A stretch of DNA of 64,000 nucleotides from Palleronia marisminoris (GTDB lineage Bacteria; Pseudomonadota; Alphaproteobacteria; Rhodobacterales; Rhodobacteraceae): assembly GCF_900172315.1 (NCBI RefSeq), contig NZ_FWFV01000001.1:310001-374000 (forward strand), given 5' to 3'. A model generated the notes under the pieces. The model worked only from the letters and a program-made list of their open reading frames with translations. It had not been told where the DNA came from and searched no databases. Every line of letters begins with the position of its first letter. The stretch's first letter is position 1. Of this stretch, positions 7,991-15,506 are shown piece by piece. The position numbers and the translations under genes were made by a program.

Positions 7991-8194
7991 ATGGGCATCA
8001 ACGACCCCTCGGACACGTCCGCCAACATCCAGATCGGCCCGACCGACGCCGGCATGGTCCGCATCTACGTCGAGGCCGACGGCGGCATCGAGATCCCGAT
8101 GGATTTCGAGCCTGAAGAGGCCGAGGAAATCGCGGAAGAGATTCGCGCAGCCGCACAGGGCGCCCGGCAGATGACCAAGAAGAAGAAGCGCTAG
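7991..8194 (+). CDS. Small acidic protein, DUF6324-like
   Basis: This 67-residue cytoplasmic protein has no membrane segment. The central part is strand-like (MVRIYVEADGGIEIPMDF), followed by an acidic amphipathic helix (EPEEAEEIAEEIRAAA) and a lysine/arginine tail KKKKR. I recognise the type as a conserved Rhodobacteraceae family of unknown function (DUF6324, from memory). AAGGAG lies 8 bases before the ATG. Its stop TAG is part of a CTAG that is also the stop of the convergent mmcB-like gene, a 4-base overlap. Confidence 0.75.
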   Translation: MGINDPSDTSANIQIGPTDAGMVRIYVEADGGIEIPMDFEPEEAEEIAEEIRAAAQGARQMTKKKKR

Positions 8195-8646
8195 ACCGCC
8201 AGCCCCGCGCCGGGATCGCGCAACGCATGCAGGCGTCGCGCGGCGTGGGTGGCGAATTTCTGGATCATCACCTTGCGCCGCGCCGGGGCCAGCTTCGCCT
8301 CGGCGCCCATGCGGAGGATCTCGGCGTCGTAGGCGTCGGCGATCATCAGGCCGCTATCCTCGGGCAGCAGTTCGACAGGGAAATCGGAATCCACCGCCCA
8401 GAAGTAGCGGTCGCACCATTCGAGGTATCCCTGCCATTTCGCGTCCCCTGCGAAGTCGGCACGGCAGGATTTGCACTCCACGATCCAGATCTCGCCCTTG
8501 GGCCCCAGGGCCATGACGTCGACCCGCAGGCCAGAAGTGGGCACCAGTTCCTCGACGCAGACGAACCCGTGCGAGACAAGGGCGCGCGCCACCCCGCGCT
8601 GCAAAAGCTGGCCGGGTCTCGGCATGGGTTCGGCATTGTGAAGCAT
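8191..8646 (-). CDS. mmcB: MmcB-family DNA repair protein (PD-(D/E)XK fold)
   Basis: About 151 residues. The core GLRVDVMALGPKGEIWIVECKS has the aspartate and E-x-K pattern of PD-(D/E)XK nucleases, as in Caulobacter MmcB, which is linked to mitomycin C resistance. GQLLQRGVARAL near the N-terminus is also typical. The start is uncertain: ATG 8646 is chosen by length, ATG 8625 is possible, and neither has a good ribosome site. The gene is convergent with the DUF6324-like gene, and the two stops overlap in CTAG. The activity is inferred from the family. Confidence 0.82.
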   Translation of the reverse strand: MLHNAEPMPRPGQLLQRGVARALVSHGFVCVEELVPTSGLRVDVMALGPKGEIWIVECKSCRADFAGDAKWQGYLEWCDRYFWAVDSDFPVELLPEDSGLMIADAYDAEILRMGAEAKLAPARRKVMIQKFATHAARRLHALRDPGAGLAV

Positions 8647-8753
8647 GGGCAGGAATGTGAACAGAACGGCAACAAAAATCAAGCGCAGACGGGACTTGTC
8701 AGCGACGTGCCGCCCGCTTACCTGATGGATCAGGCGGGCACTGCCCTTCCCGT

Positions 8754-8899
8754 GTAGGGATAAATTCCAGTGGCCTTAAGCAAATCCGAGGGGGCTGGCT
8801 CTGGCAGGGCCGTGGTTCTGCTACCTGGTTCCCACCTGTACATACAGGTCCTCGGGAATTTTGCACTCCCCACGTTTGTGGTGGTCCCGCCGATCCTAC
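8754..8899. ncRNA. Candidate rod-shaped structured RNA, possibly 6S-like
   Basis: Five sets of complementary arms nest in strict order, as in one long hairpin: 8754-8758 with 8895-8899, 8791-8795 with 8884-8888 (one G-U), 8811-8815 with 8870-8874, 8827-8833 with 8854-8860 (two G-U), and an apical ACCTGT/ACAGGT stem at 8834-8839 and 8844-8849 with loop ACAT. An asymmetric open region separates the outer helices. The size of 146 bases and the rod with a central bubble resemble 6S RNA, but I found no clear promoter and no recognised sequence motif. The strand is undecided because the pairing is similar on both. Confidence 0.35.
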
Positions 8900-8917
8900 T
8901 CCCCTTCACAGCGTGAT

Positions 8918-8945
8918 TTGAATATCCCCGCCCGCCGGTCATACT
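8918..8945 (+). promoter_or_regulatory. Probable sigma-70 promoter of the 8973 operon
   Basis: TTGAAT (8918-8923) and CATACT (8940-8945) are 16 bases apart. Transcription would start near 8952, leaving a short leader with GGGGGAA before the ATG at 8973. Confidence 0.45.
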
Positions 8946-8972
8946 TGCTGGAACCGAAGCGGGGGAACTCCG

Positions 8973-10223
8973 ATGAACGACGGCACCGATCCGCGCCATG
9001 TGCGCGAGCTCGAGGGGCACCTGAGCTGGCTCGACACCTTCTCGGGCGCGGCTTTGGGTGTCCTCGCGACGGCGTCGGGCATCTACACCTATCTCGGCGT
9101 GTCATCGCTGCTGGATTCCACCGGTGCGCTGTCGGTCTTTGCGGCACTCGCCTATTCCATCGCGGTGTCGGTGGGGATCTTCGTCTTCTGGTCCTACCTG
9201 ATGCGACTTCTGCCCGCGATGCGCACCGCCGCGTCGCGGTTGGGCCTGCTGGGGGCCATGGCGCTGGGGTCGCTTGCGATCATCGCGATGTCGTCCTGGC
9301 TGAACGCGGCCGCTTTGGCTGGCGCGGCGGCGGTGGAACAGCACCTCGCGCGCACCGTGCAGGAATACCAGGCGTCGCTGGAACGGGCGAACACCATCGC
9401 CGTCTCGGCCCAGGCGCTGGAGCGGGACGTGGCCCGCGTCCGCCAGTCGTTCCAGGACCTGTCCGAGCAAGAGGCGACCGGCGATCTGTCGGGCATCTCG
9501 GGGCGCGGCGCGGTGTTCCGGGTGCTGACGCAGAAAGCGGCCGAGCTGGCCGCGCTGGAACAGCAAATCGCCCAGCAAGGTCCGGCCGTCGCGCAGGCCT
9601 TCGCGGAAGGCAACGAGATCCTCAGCCGGATGCGGTCGCTGACGGTCGAGCCCGGCCCGGTCGAGGCACGCTCGGTCGAGTTCTCCGAAGATGCGGTGCG
9701 CCTTGCCGGCCTCATCACGCAACTGCGGCAGCTCTCCGTCGCACCGCTGGTCACGCGCGCGGCGAACGACCTGGCCGAAAGCGTCGTCCGCCCCGTCCTC
9801 AGCGAGACCGAGGCCACCGCGCAGGGACAGCAGGCGACCATCGACAGCGTGCTCGAGGTGCTGGCCCAGCGGGCCGCGACGCTAGGGGCCGCCGCCGCCG
9901 AGGTCGAAGGAATGCAGCCCCCTGTCGAGGTCAGCTATACGCCTATCTCGGCCGCCGATGCGGTGATCCGCTACGCGGGCAACTTCATCCCGTCGTGGGC
10001 CGGGGCCATCGCCATCGACCTGCTGCCGGCGGTGCTGGTCCTGATCCTGATGGTGACGCAGGGCGCGATCCGCCGCTCCCGCGACCGGGTGGCGATCGAG
10101 GATCACATGACGGTGGCCGAACTCCGCGCGGCCATGCGGGCGCTGCGAGAGGTCGAGGACCGCGACGTGCCCGACCTGACGGAAGCGCCCAAGCCCACAC
10201 CGATCCGGGGCCACGCTGAATGA
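8973..10223 (+). CDS. Uncharacterised membrane protein with large periplasmic helical domain
   Basis: A 416-residue protein I do not recognise. Three hydrophobic segments lie near residues 22-42, 54-78 and 90-112, and a fourth near 342-364. The part between (about 113-340) is rich in Ala, Glu and Gln with heptad-like spacing, so probably long helices outside the membrane. A short charged tail follows the last segment. GGGGGAA precedes the ATG, and a promoter lies just upstream. Its stop overlaps the start of the next gene in ATGA, so both are translated together. The next product is a ClpP-fold periplasmic protein, and a joint envelope function is a reasonable inference. A scaffold or sensor role cannot be told from this sequence. 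Confidence 0.8.
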   Translation: MNDGTDPRHVRELEGHLSWLDTFSGAALGVLATASGIYTYLGVSSLLDSTGALSVFAALAYSIAVSVGIFVFWSYLMRLLPAMRTAASRLGLLGAMALGSLAIIAMSSWLNAAALAGAAAVEQHLARTVQEYQASLERANTIAVSAQALERDVARVRQSFQDLSEQEATGDLSGISGRGAVFRVLTQKAAELAALEQQIAQQGPAVAQAFAEGNEILSRMRSLTVEPGPVEARSVEFSEDAVRLAGLITQLRQLSVAPLVTRAANDLAESVVRPVLSETEATAQGQQATIDSVLEVLAQRAATLGAAAAEVEGMQPPVEVSYTPISAADAVIRYAGNFIPSWAGAIAIDLLPAVLVLILMVTQGAIRRSRDRVAIEDHMTVAELRAAMRALREVEDRDVPDLTEAPKPTPIRGHAE

Positions 10224-10981
10224 ACGTGTCGCCCTCGACGGTCATCAAGGGGATCTTCGCGTTGCAACTGGTGATCGGTGCGGCACTGGTCGCGGGCGAC
10301 ATGAACGCGGGACTTCCGACCTGGAGCGCCCAACCCCGCGCGCCCCAGCTGGACCAGCCGGTGCGGCCCGGCGACCAGACGCGACGGTTCCAGCCCCAAC
10401 AGCTGCCGGACGCGCCGAACCGCCCCTTCCCTCCGACGGCCGACATGCCCACGCGCCTGATGCTGAGCGATGCCGAGTTCGACGGGCGCAAGGTGGTGCG
10501 GATGGTGGGGACGATCGCGCCCGGCGATGGCGAGCGGGTCGCGCCCCTGCTGGCCGAGCGCTTCAACGCAGATGACGCGCCCGACGCGCTGCTGCTCCAT
10601 TCTCCCGGTGGATCGGTGGGGGATGGGCTGGTGCTTGGGCGGGCGGTTCGCGACCTGGGGATCGCGACCGAGATCGCGCCTGGCGACCTGTGCCTGTCCG
10701 CCTGCCCCTATCTTTTTGCCGGGGGCGCATCGCGGACCGTGCAGCCGGGCGGATCGCTCGGCGTTCACCAGCACTACTTCGGCGAGAACATCGTCCAGCC
10801 CGCATTCCTGGCGGTCGAGGACATCCAGCGCGGCCAGGGCCAGGTCTTGGCCTACCTTGCCGAGATGGGACTTGACCTGCGGCTCATGGAGCACGCGCTG
10901 ATGACCCCGCCCCAATCGATCTACATCTTCGTCACGGAAGAGCTCGAGCGCTACGGCATCGTCACCCCGCCCGAAGGCTAG
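10220..10981 (+). CDS. Periplasmic ClpP/crotonase-fold protein (COG3904-like)
   Basis: This 253-residue protein has an N-terminal signal or anchor helix (about residues 8-26), then a Pro/Gln-rich linker to about 75 and a ClpP-like domain. Family markers are HSPGGSVGDGL (128-136 region, oxyanion glycines), CLSAC with candidate nucleophile Ser160, and SLGVHQHYF with candidate His183. This matches the family of predicted periplasmic proteins with a serine-protease-like fold. Both dyad residues seem present, so it may be an active peptidase. The substrate is unknown. It overlaps the preceding membrane protein by four bases and probably works with it. Confidence 0.82.
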   Translation: MNVSPSTVIKGIFALQLVIGAALVAGDMNAGLPTWSAQPRAPQLDQPVRPGDQTRRFQPQQLPDAPNRPFPPTADMPTRLMLSDAEFDGRKVVRMVGTIAPGDGERVAPLLAERFNADDAPDALLLHSPGGSVGDGLVLGRAVRDLGIATEIAPGDLCLSACPYLFAGGASRTVQPGGSLGVHQHYFGENIVQPAFLAVEDIQRGQGQVLAYLAEMGLDLRLMEHALMTPPQSIYIFVTEELERYGIVTPPEG

Positions 10982-10990
10982 GCGGCGGCG

Positions 10991-11176
10991 TCACCGATCT
11001 GAGCGGATCCGGACCGGCTTCGGCTCAGCCGAGACGCGCGCGTTGATGAGGTGCACCGTCAGGAAGACCAGCGCGGCAAGCACGGCAACACCCGCCGTGC
11101 CGAGTCCGAGAAGCACCAGCAGAAACCCGGCCGCGGCGGCGACGCCAACTCCGATTTGAAACAGAACGCTGCGCAT
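10991..11176 (-). CDS. Small membrane protein, unknown function
   Basis: A 61-residue protein, nearly all of it two hydrophobic segments (about residues 5-25 and 27-45) with a basic tail (PKPVRIRSDR). GGAGG lies five bases before the ATG at 11176; an adjacent ATG at 11179 is too close to it. It follows nusB on the same strand after about 100 bases and converges with the ClpP-fold gene. I do not recognise it. Confidence 0.65.
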   Translation of the reverse strand: MRSVLFQIGVGVAAAAGFLLVLLGLGTAGVAVLAALVFLTVHLINARVSAEPKPVRIRSDR

Positions 11177-11277
11177 CATTTCCTCCCTGATGGCAATGCT
11201 ACCGGAACATGGCTCGGCGAGATTAAGTTCCGCGTCTCCAAGGACCTGAGCGATCCAACGCCTTTTCCCTGCGCGGG

Positions 11278-11745
11278 TCAACGCCTGTCTTCGAAAGCCT
11301 CGGGCTTGGCCGCACGGGCCATGTGGTCGAGCACGGCATTGACGAAGCGGGACTCCTTCCCCTCGGGGAAGAACGCCTTGGCCACGTCGACATATTCGGT
11401 GATGACCACCCGCGGCGGCGCCTTGCCCTGCAGCAGTTCGGCCCCGGCCGCGCGGAACAGGGCGCGCAGCACCGGGTCGATCCGGTCGATGGGCCAGCGT
11501 TCGACCAGCGCCTTGTGGGTCATCTGGTCGATCTTGTTCTGCCACTCGACCGCGTCGTCGAGCGTCTTGCGGAAGAGGTCCAGATCGCCCTCGGCCATCT
11601 CGCCCTCGTCGTAGATCGCACCGAAACGGTGCGTCTCGAACTCCGCGCGCACGCGGTCCGCCGAGAGGTTCGAGTGCTCCATCTGGAACAGCGCCTGCAC
11701 GGCATAGAGCCGCGCGGCCGAGCGCATCTGTTTCTTGTCGGTCAT
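11278..11745 (-). CDS. nusB: Transcription antitermination factor NusB
   Basis: This 155-residue all-helical protein binds boxA RNA with NusE (S10) in rRNA antitermination. The family pattern is visible: RSAARLYAVQALFQME at the N-terminus, IDRIDPVLRALFRAAGAEL in the middle, and the late VITEYVDVAKAFF ... FVNAVLDHMAR. The ATG at 11745 begins two bases after the ribH stop, so the two are translationally coupled. A longer form from 11793 would lie inside ribH. It is the last gene of the riboflavin block. Confidence 0.95.
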   Translation of the reverse strand: MTDKKQMRSAARLYAVQALFQMEHSNLSADRVRAEFETHRFGAIYDEGEMAEGDLDLFRKTLDDAVEWQNKIDQMTHKALVERWPIDRIDPVLRALFRAAGAELLQGKAPPRVVITEYVDVAKAFFPEGKESRFVNAVLDHMARAAKPEAFEDRR

Positions 11746-11747
11746 GG

Positions 11748-12248
11748 TCAGCCTTTGGGTTTGAACCCGATGCCCTTGGGCGTGTTCCGCCACTTGCGCG
11801 ACAGCGCGACCAGGTGCAAGGCCGCCGCGGCGGCACCGCCACCCTTGTCCTGCTCGCCCGCGCGCACCGCGGCCTGGTCGTAGTTTTCCACCGTGAGGAT
11901 GCCGTTGCCGATGCAGGCACCCGACAGCCCCAGCATGGTCAGCCCGCGGGAGCTGTCGTTGCAGACGGTGTCGTAATGTGAGGTCTCGCCCCGGATCACG
12001 CAGCCGAGGGCGACGAACCCGTCGAATTCGGCGGTGCGATGCGCGATGGAGATGGCGGTCGGGATTTCCAGCGCGCCGGGCACCTCGATGGTCTCATGCG
12101 TCGCACCGGCAGCCTCCAGCGTGCGACGCGCACCGGCCAGAAGATCGTCTGCGATGTCCTTGTAATAGGGCGCCACGACGATCAGCACGCTGGGCGCGTC
12201 GTCGAATTCGGGCATCGGGGGGGTGTAGTGGGATTGGCCTGCCATCAT
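11748..12248 (-). CDS. ribH: 6,7-dimethyl-8-ribityllumazine synthase
   Basis: RibH condenses 5-amino-6-ribitylaminouracil with 3,4-dihydroxybutanone 4-phosphate, the penultimate step of riboflavin synthesis. It is 166 residues, the usual length. Signature segments are ETIEVPGALEIPTAI (substrate pocket), ALGCVIRGETSHYD, and NGILTVENYDQAAVRAG. The start is ATGATG at 12248/12245, with the first ATG overlapping the ribB stop. The extended N-terminus (YTPPMPEFDD) is common in this lineage. It is flanked by ribB and nusB. Confidence 0.96.
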   Translation of the reverse strand: MMAGQSHYTPPMPEFDDAPSVLIVVAPYYKDIADDLLAGARRTLEAAGATHETIEVPGALEIPTAISIAHRTAEFDGFVALGCVIRGETSHYDTVCNDSSRGLTMLGLSGACIGNGILTVENYDQAAVRAGEQDKGGGAAAAALHLVALSRKWRNTPKGIGFKPKG

Positions 12249-13348
12249 CCGATCTCCGAGATCTTGCGCGTGTCCGTGATCGTCAGCCCGTAAGCGTCGA
12301 GGCCCACGATCTTCGGTTTCGGAGAGTTGGTGAGCAGCACAAGCTCGTGCAACCCGAGCGAGGACAGGATCTGCGCCCCCAGCCCGTATTGCCGCAGCGT
12401 CTGGGGCGAAACCTCGTCCTCGGCGGCGATCTTCATCTCGAGATCGCGCAGCAGGACCAGAACGCCGCGCCCCTCGGCCGCGATCAGCTCCATCGCGTCG
12501 CCGAACTCGCGGGCGCGGCCTTTCGGCCCCGTTCCTACGACGTCGAGCATCGGGTCCATCGCGTGCATCCGCACCAGCACCGGCTCGTCCCCCGAGATAT
12601 CGCCCTTCACCAGCACGATATGCTCGGCGCCGTGGGTCTGGTCCTGGTAGACGCGCATGGTCCAGTCGCCCCCGAACTCCGAGGTGATGGTCTGCTCGCG
12701 GATCACCCGCACGAGGTTGTCGTTGCGCCGGCGGTAGGCGATCAGGTTGCTGATCGTGCCGATCTTGATCCCGTGGCGCTGCGCGAAGGCCACCAGATCG
12801 GGCAGCCGCGCCATCGTCCCGTCCTCGTTCATGATCTCGCAGATCACGCCGCTGGGGTTCAGGCCGGCAAGGCGCGAGATGTCCACGGCGGCTTCGGTGT
12901 GACCCGCGCGGACCAGCACGCCGCCGTCACGGGCGCGCAGGGGAAAGACGTGGCCCGGTGTGGCGATGTCGGCTTGCGTCGTGGCACTGTCGATGGCGAC
13001 GGCGACGCTGCGCGCGCGGTCATGCGCCGAGATGCCGGTCGAGACCCCCTCGCGCGCCTCGATGGACACGGTGAACGCGGTCTCGTGCCGGGACGAATTG
13101 TGCTGCGCCATCATCGGCAGCCCGAGCGCATCGCAGCGGGCGGATGTCATGGCGAGGCAGATCAGGCCCCTGCCCTCCTTCGCCATGAAGTTGATGGCGT
13201 CGGGCGTGGCCATCTGCGCGGGGATTACAAGGTCGCCTTCGTTCTCGCGGTCCTCGTGATCGACCAGGATGAACATGCGGCCGTTGCGGGCGTCGTCGAT
13301 GATCTCCTGCGTCGAGGAGATCGCGTCGTGATACTCGTGCTCGGCCAT
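12245..13348 (-). CDS. ribB: 3,4-dihydroxy-2-butanone 4-phosphate synthase with degenerate RibA-like domain
   Basis: This 367-residue two-domain protein has an intact N-terminal RibB domain: VDHEDRENEGDLVIPAQ carries the acidic metal site, and RAGHTEAAVD is also conserved. RibB converts ribulose 5-phosphate to the four-carbon precursor of riboflavin. The C-terminal part (from about residue 210) looks like GTP cyclohydrolase II but lacks its zinc cysteines; where RibA has a C...CDC cluster, this protein reads RMHAMDPMLDVVG. GTP cyclohydrolase activity is therefore unlikely and ribA must lie elsewhere. The start ATG 13348 follows AAAGGG. A GTG six bases upstream is an alternative. Confidence 0.94.
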   Translation of the reverse strand: MAEHEYHDAISSTQEIIDDARNGRMFILVDHEDRENEGDLVIPAQMATPDAINFMAKEGRGLICLAMTSARCDALGLPMMAQHNSSRHETAFTVSIEAREGVSTGISAHDRARSVAVAIDSATTQADIATPGHVFPLRARDGGVLVRAGHTEAAVDISRLAGLNPSGVICEIMNEDGTMARLPDLVAFAQRHGIKIGTISNLIAYRRRNDNLVRVIREQTITSEFGGDWTMRVYQDQTHGAEHIVLVKGDISGDEPVLVRMHAMDPMLDVVGTGPKGRAREFGDAMELIAAEGRGVLVLLRDLEMKIAAEDEVSPQTLRQYGLGAQILSSLGLHELVLLTNSPKPKIVGLDAYGLTITDTRKISEIG

Positions 13349-13414
13349 GCGCACCCTTTCGCTTCCGCCCGCCAGATAGACGGGGCGCGCCGCGAAGGCC
13401 AGAGCGGATCGCCC

Positions 13415-14017
13415 TCAGCCGACGTCGCGTAGCCTTGCGACGTAGCGGGCCACCGTGTCCACCTCGAGGTTGACCATGTCGCCCTCGGCCGCACCGCCCC
13501 AGGTCGTGACCTTTTTCGTATGCGGGATAAGGTTGACGCCGAAGCGCGCACCCTCGACCTCGTTCACCGTCAGCGACGTCCCGTTGAGCGAGATCGAACC
13601 CTTGGGCGCGATGAAACGCGCCAGATCTTCCGGTGCCTCGAAGGTATAGCGGGTGCTGTCGCCCTCGTCCCGGACCGACACGATCCGCGCGACCCCGTCC
13701 ACGTGGCCCGCCACGATGTGCCCGCCCAGTTCGTCACCGACGCGCAAGCTGCGTTCCAGGTTCACGCGCCGGCCGACGGGCCAGCCCTCTGCGCCGATAT
13801 TCGTGCGCGACAGGGTTTCGGCCGAAATCTCCACGTCGAACCAGTTCCGGGGGTCGCTGCCGGTCGAGACCACGGTCAGGCAGATGCCGTCGCAGGAGAT
13901 CGACGCGCCCAGAGGAATATCCGCGGCGGTCCAGGAGCAGGCGATCCGGGCGCGCATGTCGCCGCGCAGCTCGACCTCGAGCACCTCTCCCACGTCGCCG
14001 ATCAATCCGGTGAACAT
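13415..14017 (-). CDS. ribE: Riboflavin synthase, alpha subunit
   Basis: This 200-residue enzyme makes riboflavin by dismutation of two lumazine molecules. It shows the internal duplication typical of RibE: MFTGLIGDVGEV and LGASISCDGICLTV in the first barrel, GGHIVAGHVDGVA and KGSISLNGTSLTV in the second. GGAGGATG precedes the ATG. It begins the downstream half of the riboflavin block (ribE-ribB-ribH-nusB) and diverges from the capsule gene kpsS. Confidence 0.96.
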   Translation of the reverse strand: MFTGLIGDVGEVLEVELRGDMRARIACSWTAADIPLGASISCDGICLTVVSTGSDPRNWFDVEISAETLSRTNIGAEGWPVGRRVNLERSLRVGDELGGHIVAGHVDGVARIVSVRDEGDSTRYTFEAPEDLARFIAPKGSISLNGTSLTVNEVEGARFGVNLIPHTKKVTTWGGAAEGDMVNLEVDTVARYVARLRDVG

Positions 14018-14128
14018 CGCTGCATCCTCCGCTCAGGCCATCGCCTCCCCACATGGCGCGAAGTGATCGGGGCTGCAAGGACTGCCATGGCTTGCGCAAG
14101 ACCGCGCCGCAGAGGCAGACTCGACCCG

Positions 14129-15415
14129 ATGCACGATCCGACGACACGCACCTTCCTGTTCCTGCAGGGACCGCACGGACCGTTCTTCGGCCAGCTCGGC
14201 CGGATGCTCGCCCGCACCGGCGCGCGCTGCTGGCGGATCGGCTTCAACCGTGGCGACGGGGTCTTCTGGCCCGACCGCGCAAGCTACATCCCCTATCGCG
14301 GCACGCCCGGGGATTGGCCGGACGTCCTGGCCCGGACGCTGGAGGCCAAGGGGATCACCGACATCGTCCTCTACGGCGACACGCGGCCAGTCCACGCCGA
14401 GGCGGTGCGCCTCGCGGCCGCGCGCGGGATCGAGGTTCACGTCTTCGAGGAAGGCTACCTGCGCCCCTACTGGGTGACCTACGAACGGGGCGGCTCGAAC
14501 GGCCACTCCCCACTGATGTCCACCAGCGTCGCACAGATACGCAGCGCGCTGACCGAGAGGCAGACCGAAATGCCGGTCGCCCCCGCGCATTGGGGCGAGA
14601 TGCGCCAACATGTCTGGTACGGCGCGCTCTATCACGCCGCGGTGCTGCTCGGGAACCGCAGCTATTCGGGCTTCCGCCCCCACCGTGCGCTCAGCGTCAG
14701 GCAGGAGTTCCGCCTCTACCTCGCGCGGCTTCTGCTCGCCCCCCTCCACCGCGCCGGCCGTGTCGCCGCCACTCGCCGAGTGAAGCGCGGCGGCTTTCCC
14801 TACCACCTCGCGCTGCTGCAGCTCGAGCATGACAGCAATTTCCTGCACCACTCGCCCTTCGAGACCGGCGCCGACTTCCTGCGCATGGTGATCGAGGGGT
14901 TCGCCGCCGGCGCGCCCGCCCACCACCACCTGGTCTTCAAGGCCCACCCGCTGGAGGACGGCCGCGTCGACCAGCGCCGCGCGATCCGCAGGCTGGCCCG
15001 CGAACACGGGGTGGCGGAGCGGGTGCACTATATCCGTGGCGGCAAGCTGGCGACGCTGCTGGACCACGCACGCTCGGCGGTGACGGTGAATTCGACCGCG
15101 GGGCAGCAGGTGCTGTGGCGCGGACTGCCTTTGCGGGCGTTCGGCGCGGCGGTCTATGGCAAGCCCGAGTTCGTCTCGACCCAGCCGCTGGCCGAGTTCT
15201 TCCGCCACCCCCTGCATCCCGATGCGCAAGCCTACCGGGACTACCGGCGCTACCTGCTCGAGACGAGCCAGATCGCCGGCGGCTTCTATTCGGCCTCGGG
15301 GCGCCGGCAACTTCTGCGGCAGGTGACCGACAGGCTGCTGGCCCCACACGATCCGTACGGAACGCTGCGCCTCGGAGCGGCGCCACGGCTCCGCCTGCAT
15401 GTGGTGAATGAGTGA
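14129..15415 (+). CDS. kpsS: Capsule polysaccharide synthesis protein, KpsS-like Kdo transferase
   Basis: A 428-residue protein of the KpsS/LipB capsule family. In the characterised systems KpsS adds the first beta-Kdo to lyso-phosphatidylglycerol, starting the lipid linker of the capsule. Visible family features are RTFLFLQGPHGPFFGQLG at the N-terminus, EEGYLRPYW, LVFKAHPLEDGR and NSTAGQQVLWRGLP. The start is debatable. ATG 14129 fits the homologous N-terminus but has no ribosome site; ATG 14087 has AAGGA five bases upstream and adds 14 arginine-rich residues. It leads a plus-strand cassette with the export lipoprotein and kpsC, divergent from ribE. Confidence 0.88.
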   Translation: MHDPTTRTFLFLQGPHGPFFGQLGRMLARTGARCWRIGFNRGDGVFWPDRASYIPYRGTPGDWPDVLARTLEAKGITDIVLYGDTRPVHAEAVRLAAARGIEVHVFEEGYLRPYWVTYERGGSNGHSPLMSTSVAQIRSALTERQTEMPVAPAHWGEMRQHVWYGALYHAAVLLGNRSYSGFRPHRALSVRQEFRLYLARLLLAPLHRAGRVAATRRVKRGGFPYHLALLQLEHDSNFLHHSPFETGADFLRMVIEGFAAGAPAHHHLVFKAHPLEDGRVDQRRAIRRLAREHGVAERVHYIRGGKLATLLDHARSAVTVNSTAGQQVLWRGLPLRAFGAAVYGKPEFVSTQPLAEFFRHPLHPDAQAYRDYRRYLLETSQIAGGFYSASGRRQLLRQVTDRLLAPHDPYGTLRLGAAPRLRLHVVNE

Positions 15416-15506
15416 CACCGCCCCATTCGGAGTGGATTTCCGGCGCCGCTCGGGTATCCTGATCCAAAAAAAGCACCCGAGGCAGAACAGGTCAGGAGAC
15501 CGGGCA

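Larger units (their letters stand above)
8647..8972. other. Gene-free stretch between mmcB and the 8973 operon
   Basis: This 326-base gap is the longest without a gene. It holds a hairpin at 8712-8739 (6-bp GCCCGC/GCGGGC arms around an inner 4-bp CTGA/TCAG stem), a nested set of complementary arms from 8754 to 8899, and a candidate promoter at 8918-8945. The reading frames through it have no ribosome site or recognisable protein. Confidence 0.7.

Noticed and set aside
8754-8899. SRP RNA, tmRNA or RNase P RNA in the structured stretch
   Set aside because: The conserved SRP tetraloop and GGAAGCAG-type segments, the tmRNA ends and the RNase P GAGGAAAGTC core are all missing.
8730-9020. A 96-codon minus-strand frame in the gene-free stretch
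   Set aside because: It has no ribosome site, mixed composition, and crosses the start of the 8973 gene.
13520-14128. N-terminal extension of the kpsS frame
   Set aside because: The frame runs open through the antisense of ribE but has no ribosome site and no KpsS similarity before about 14087.
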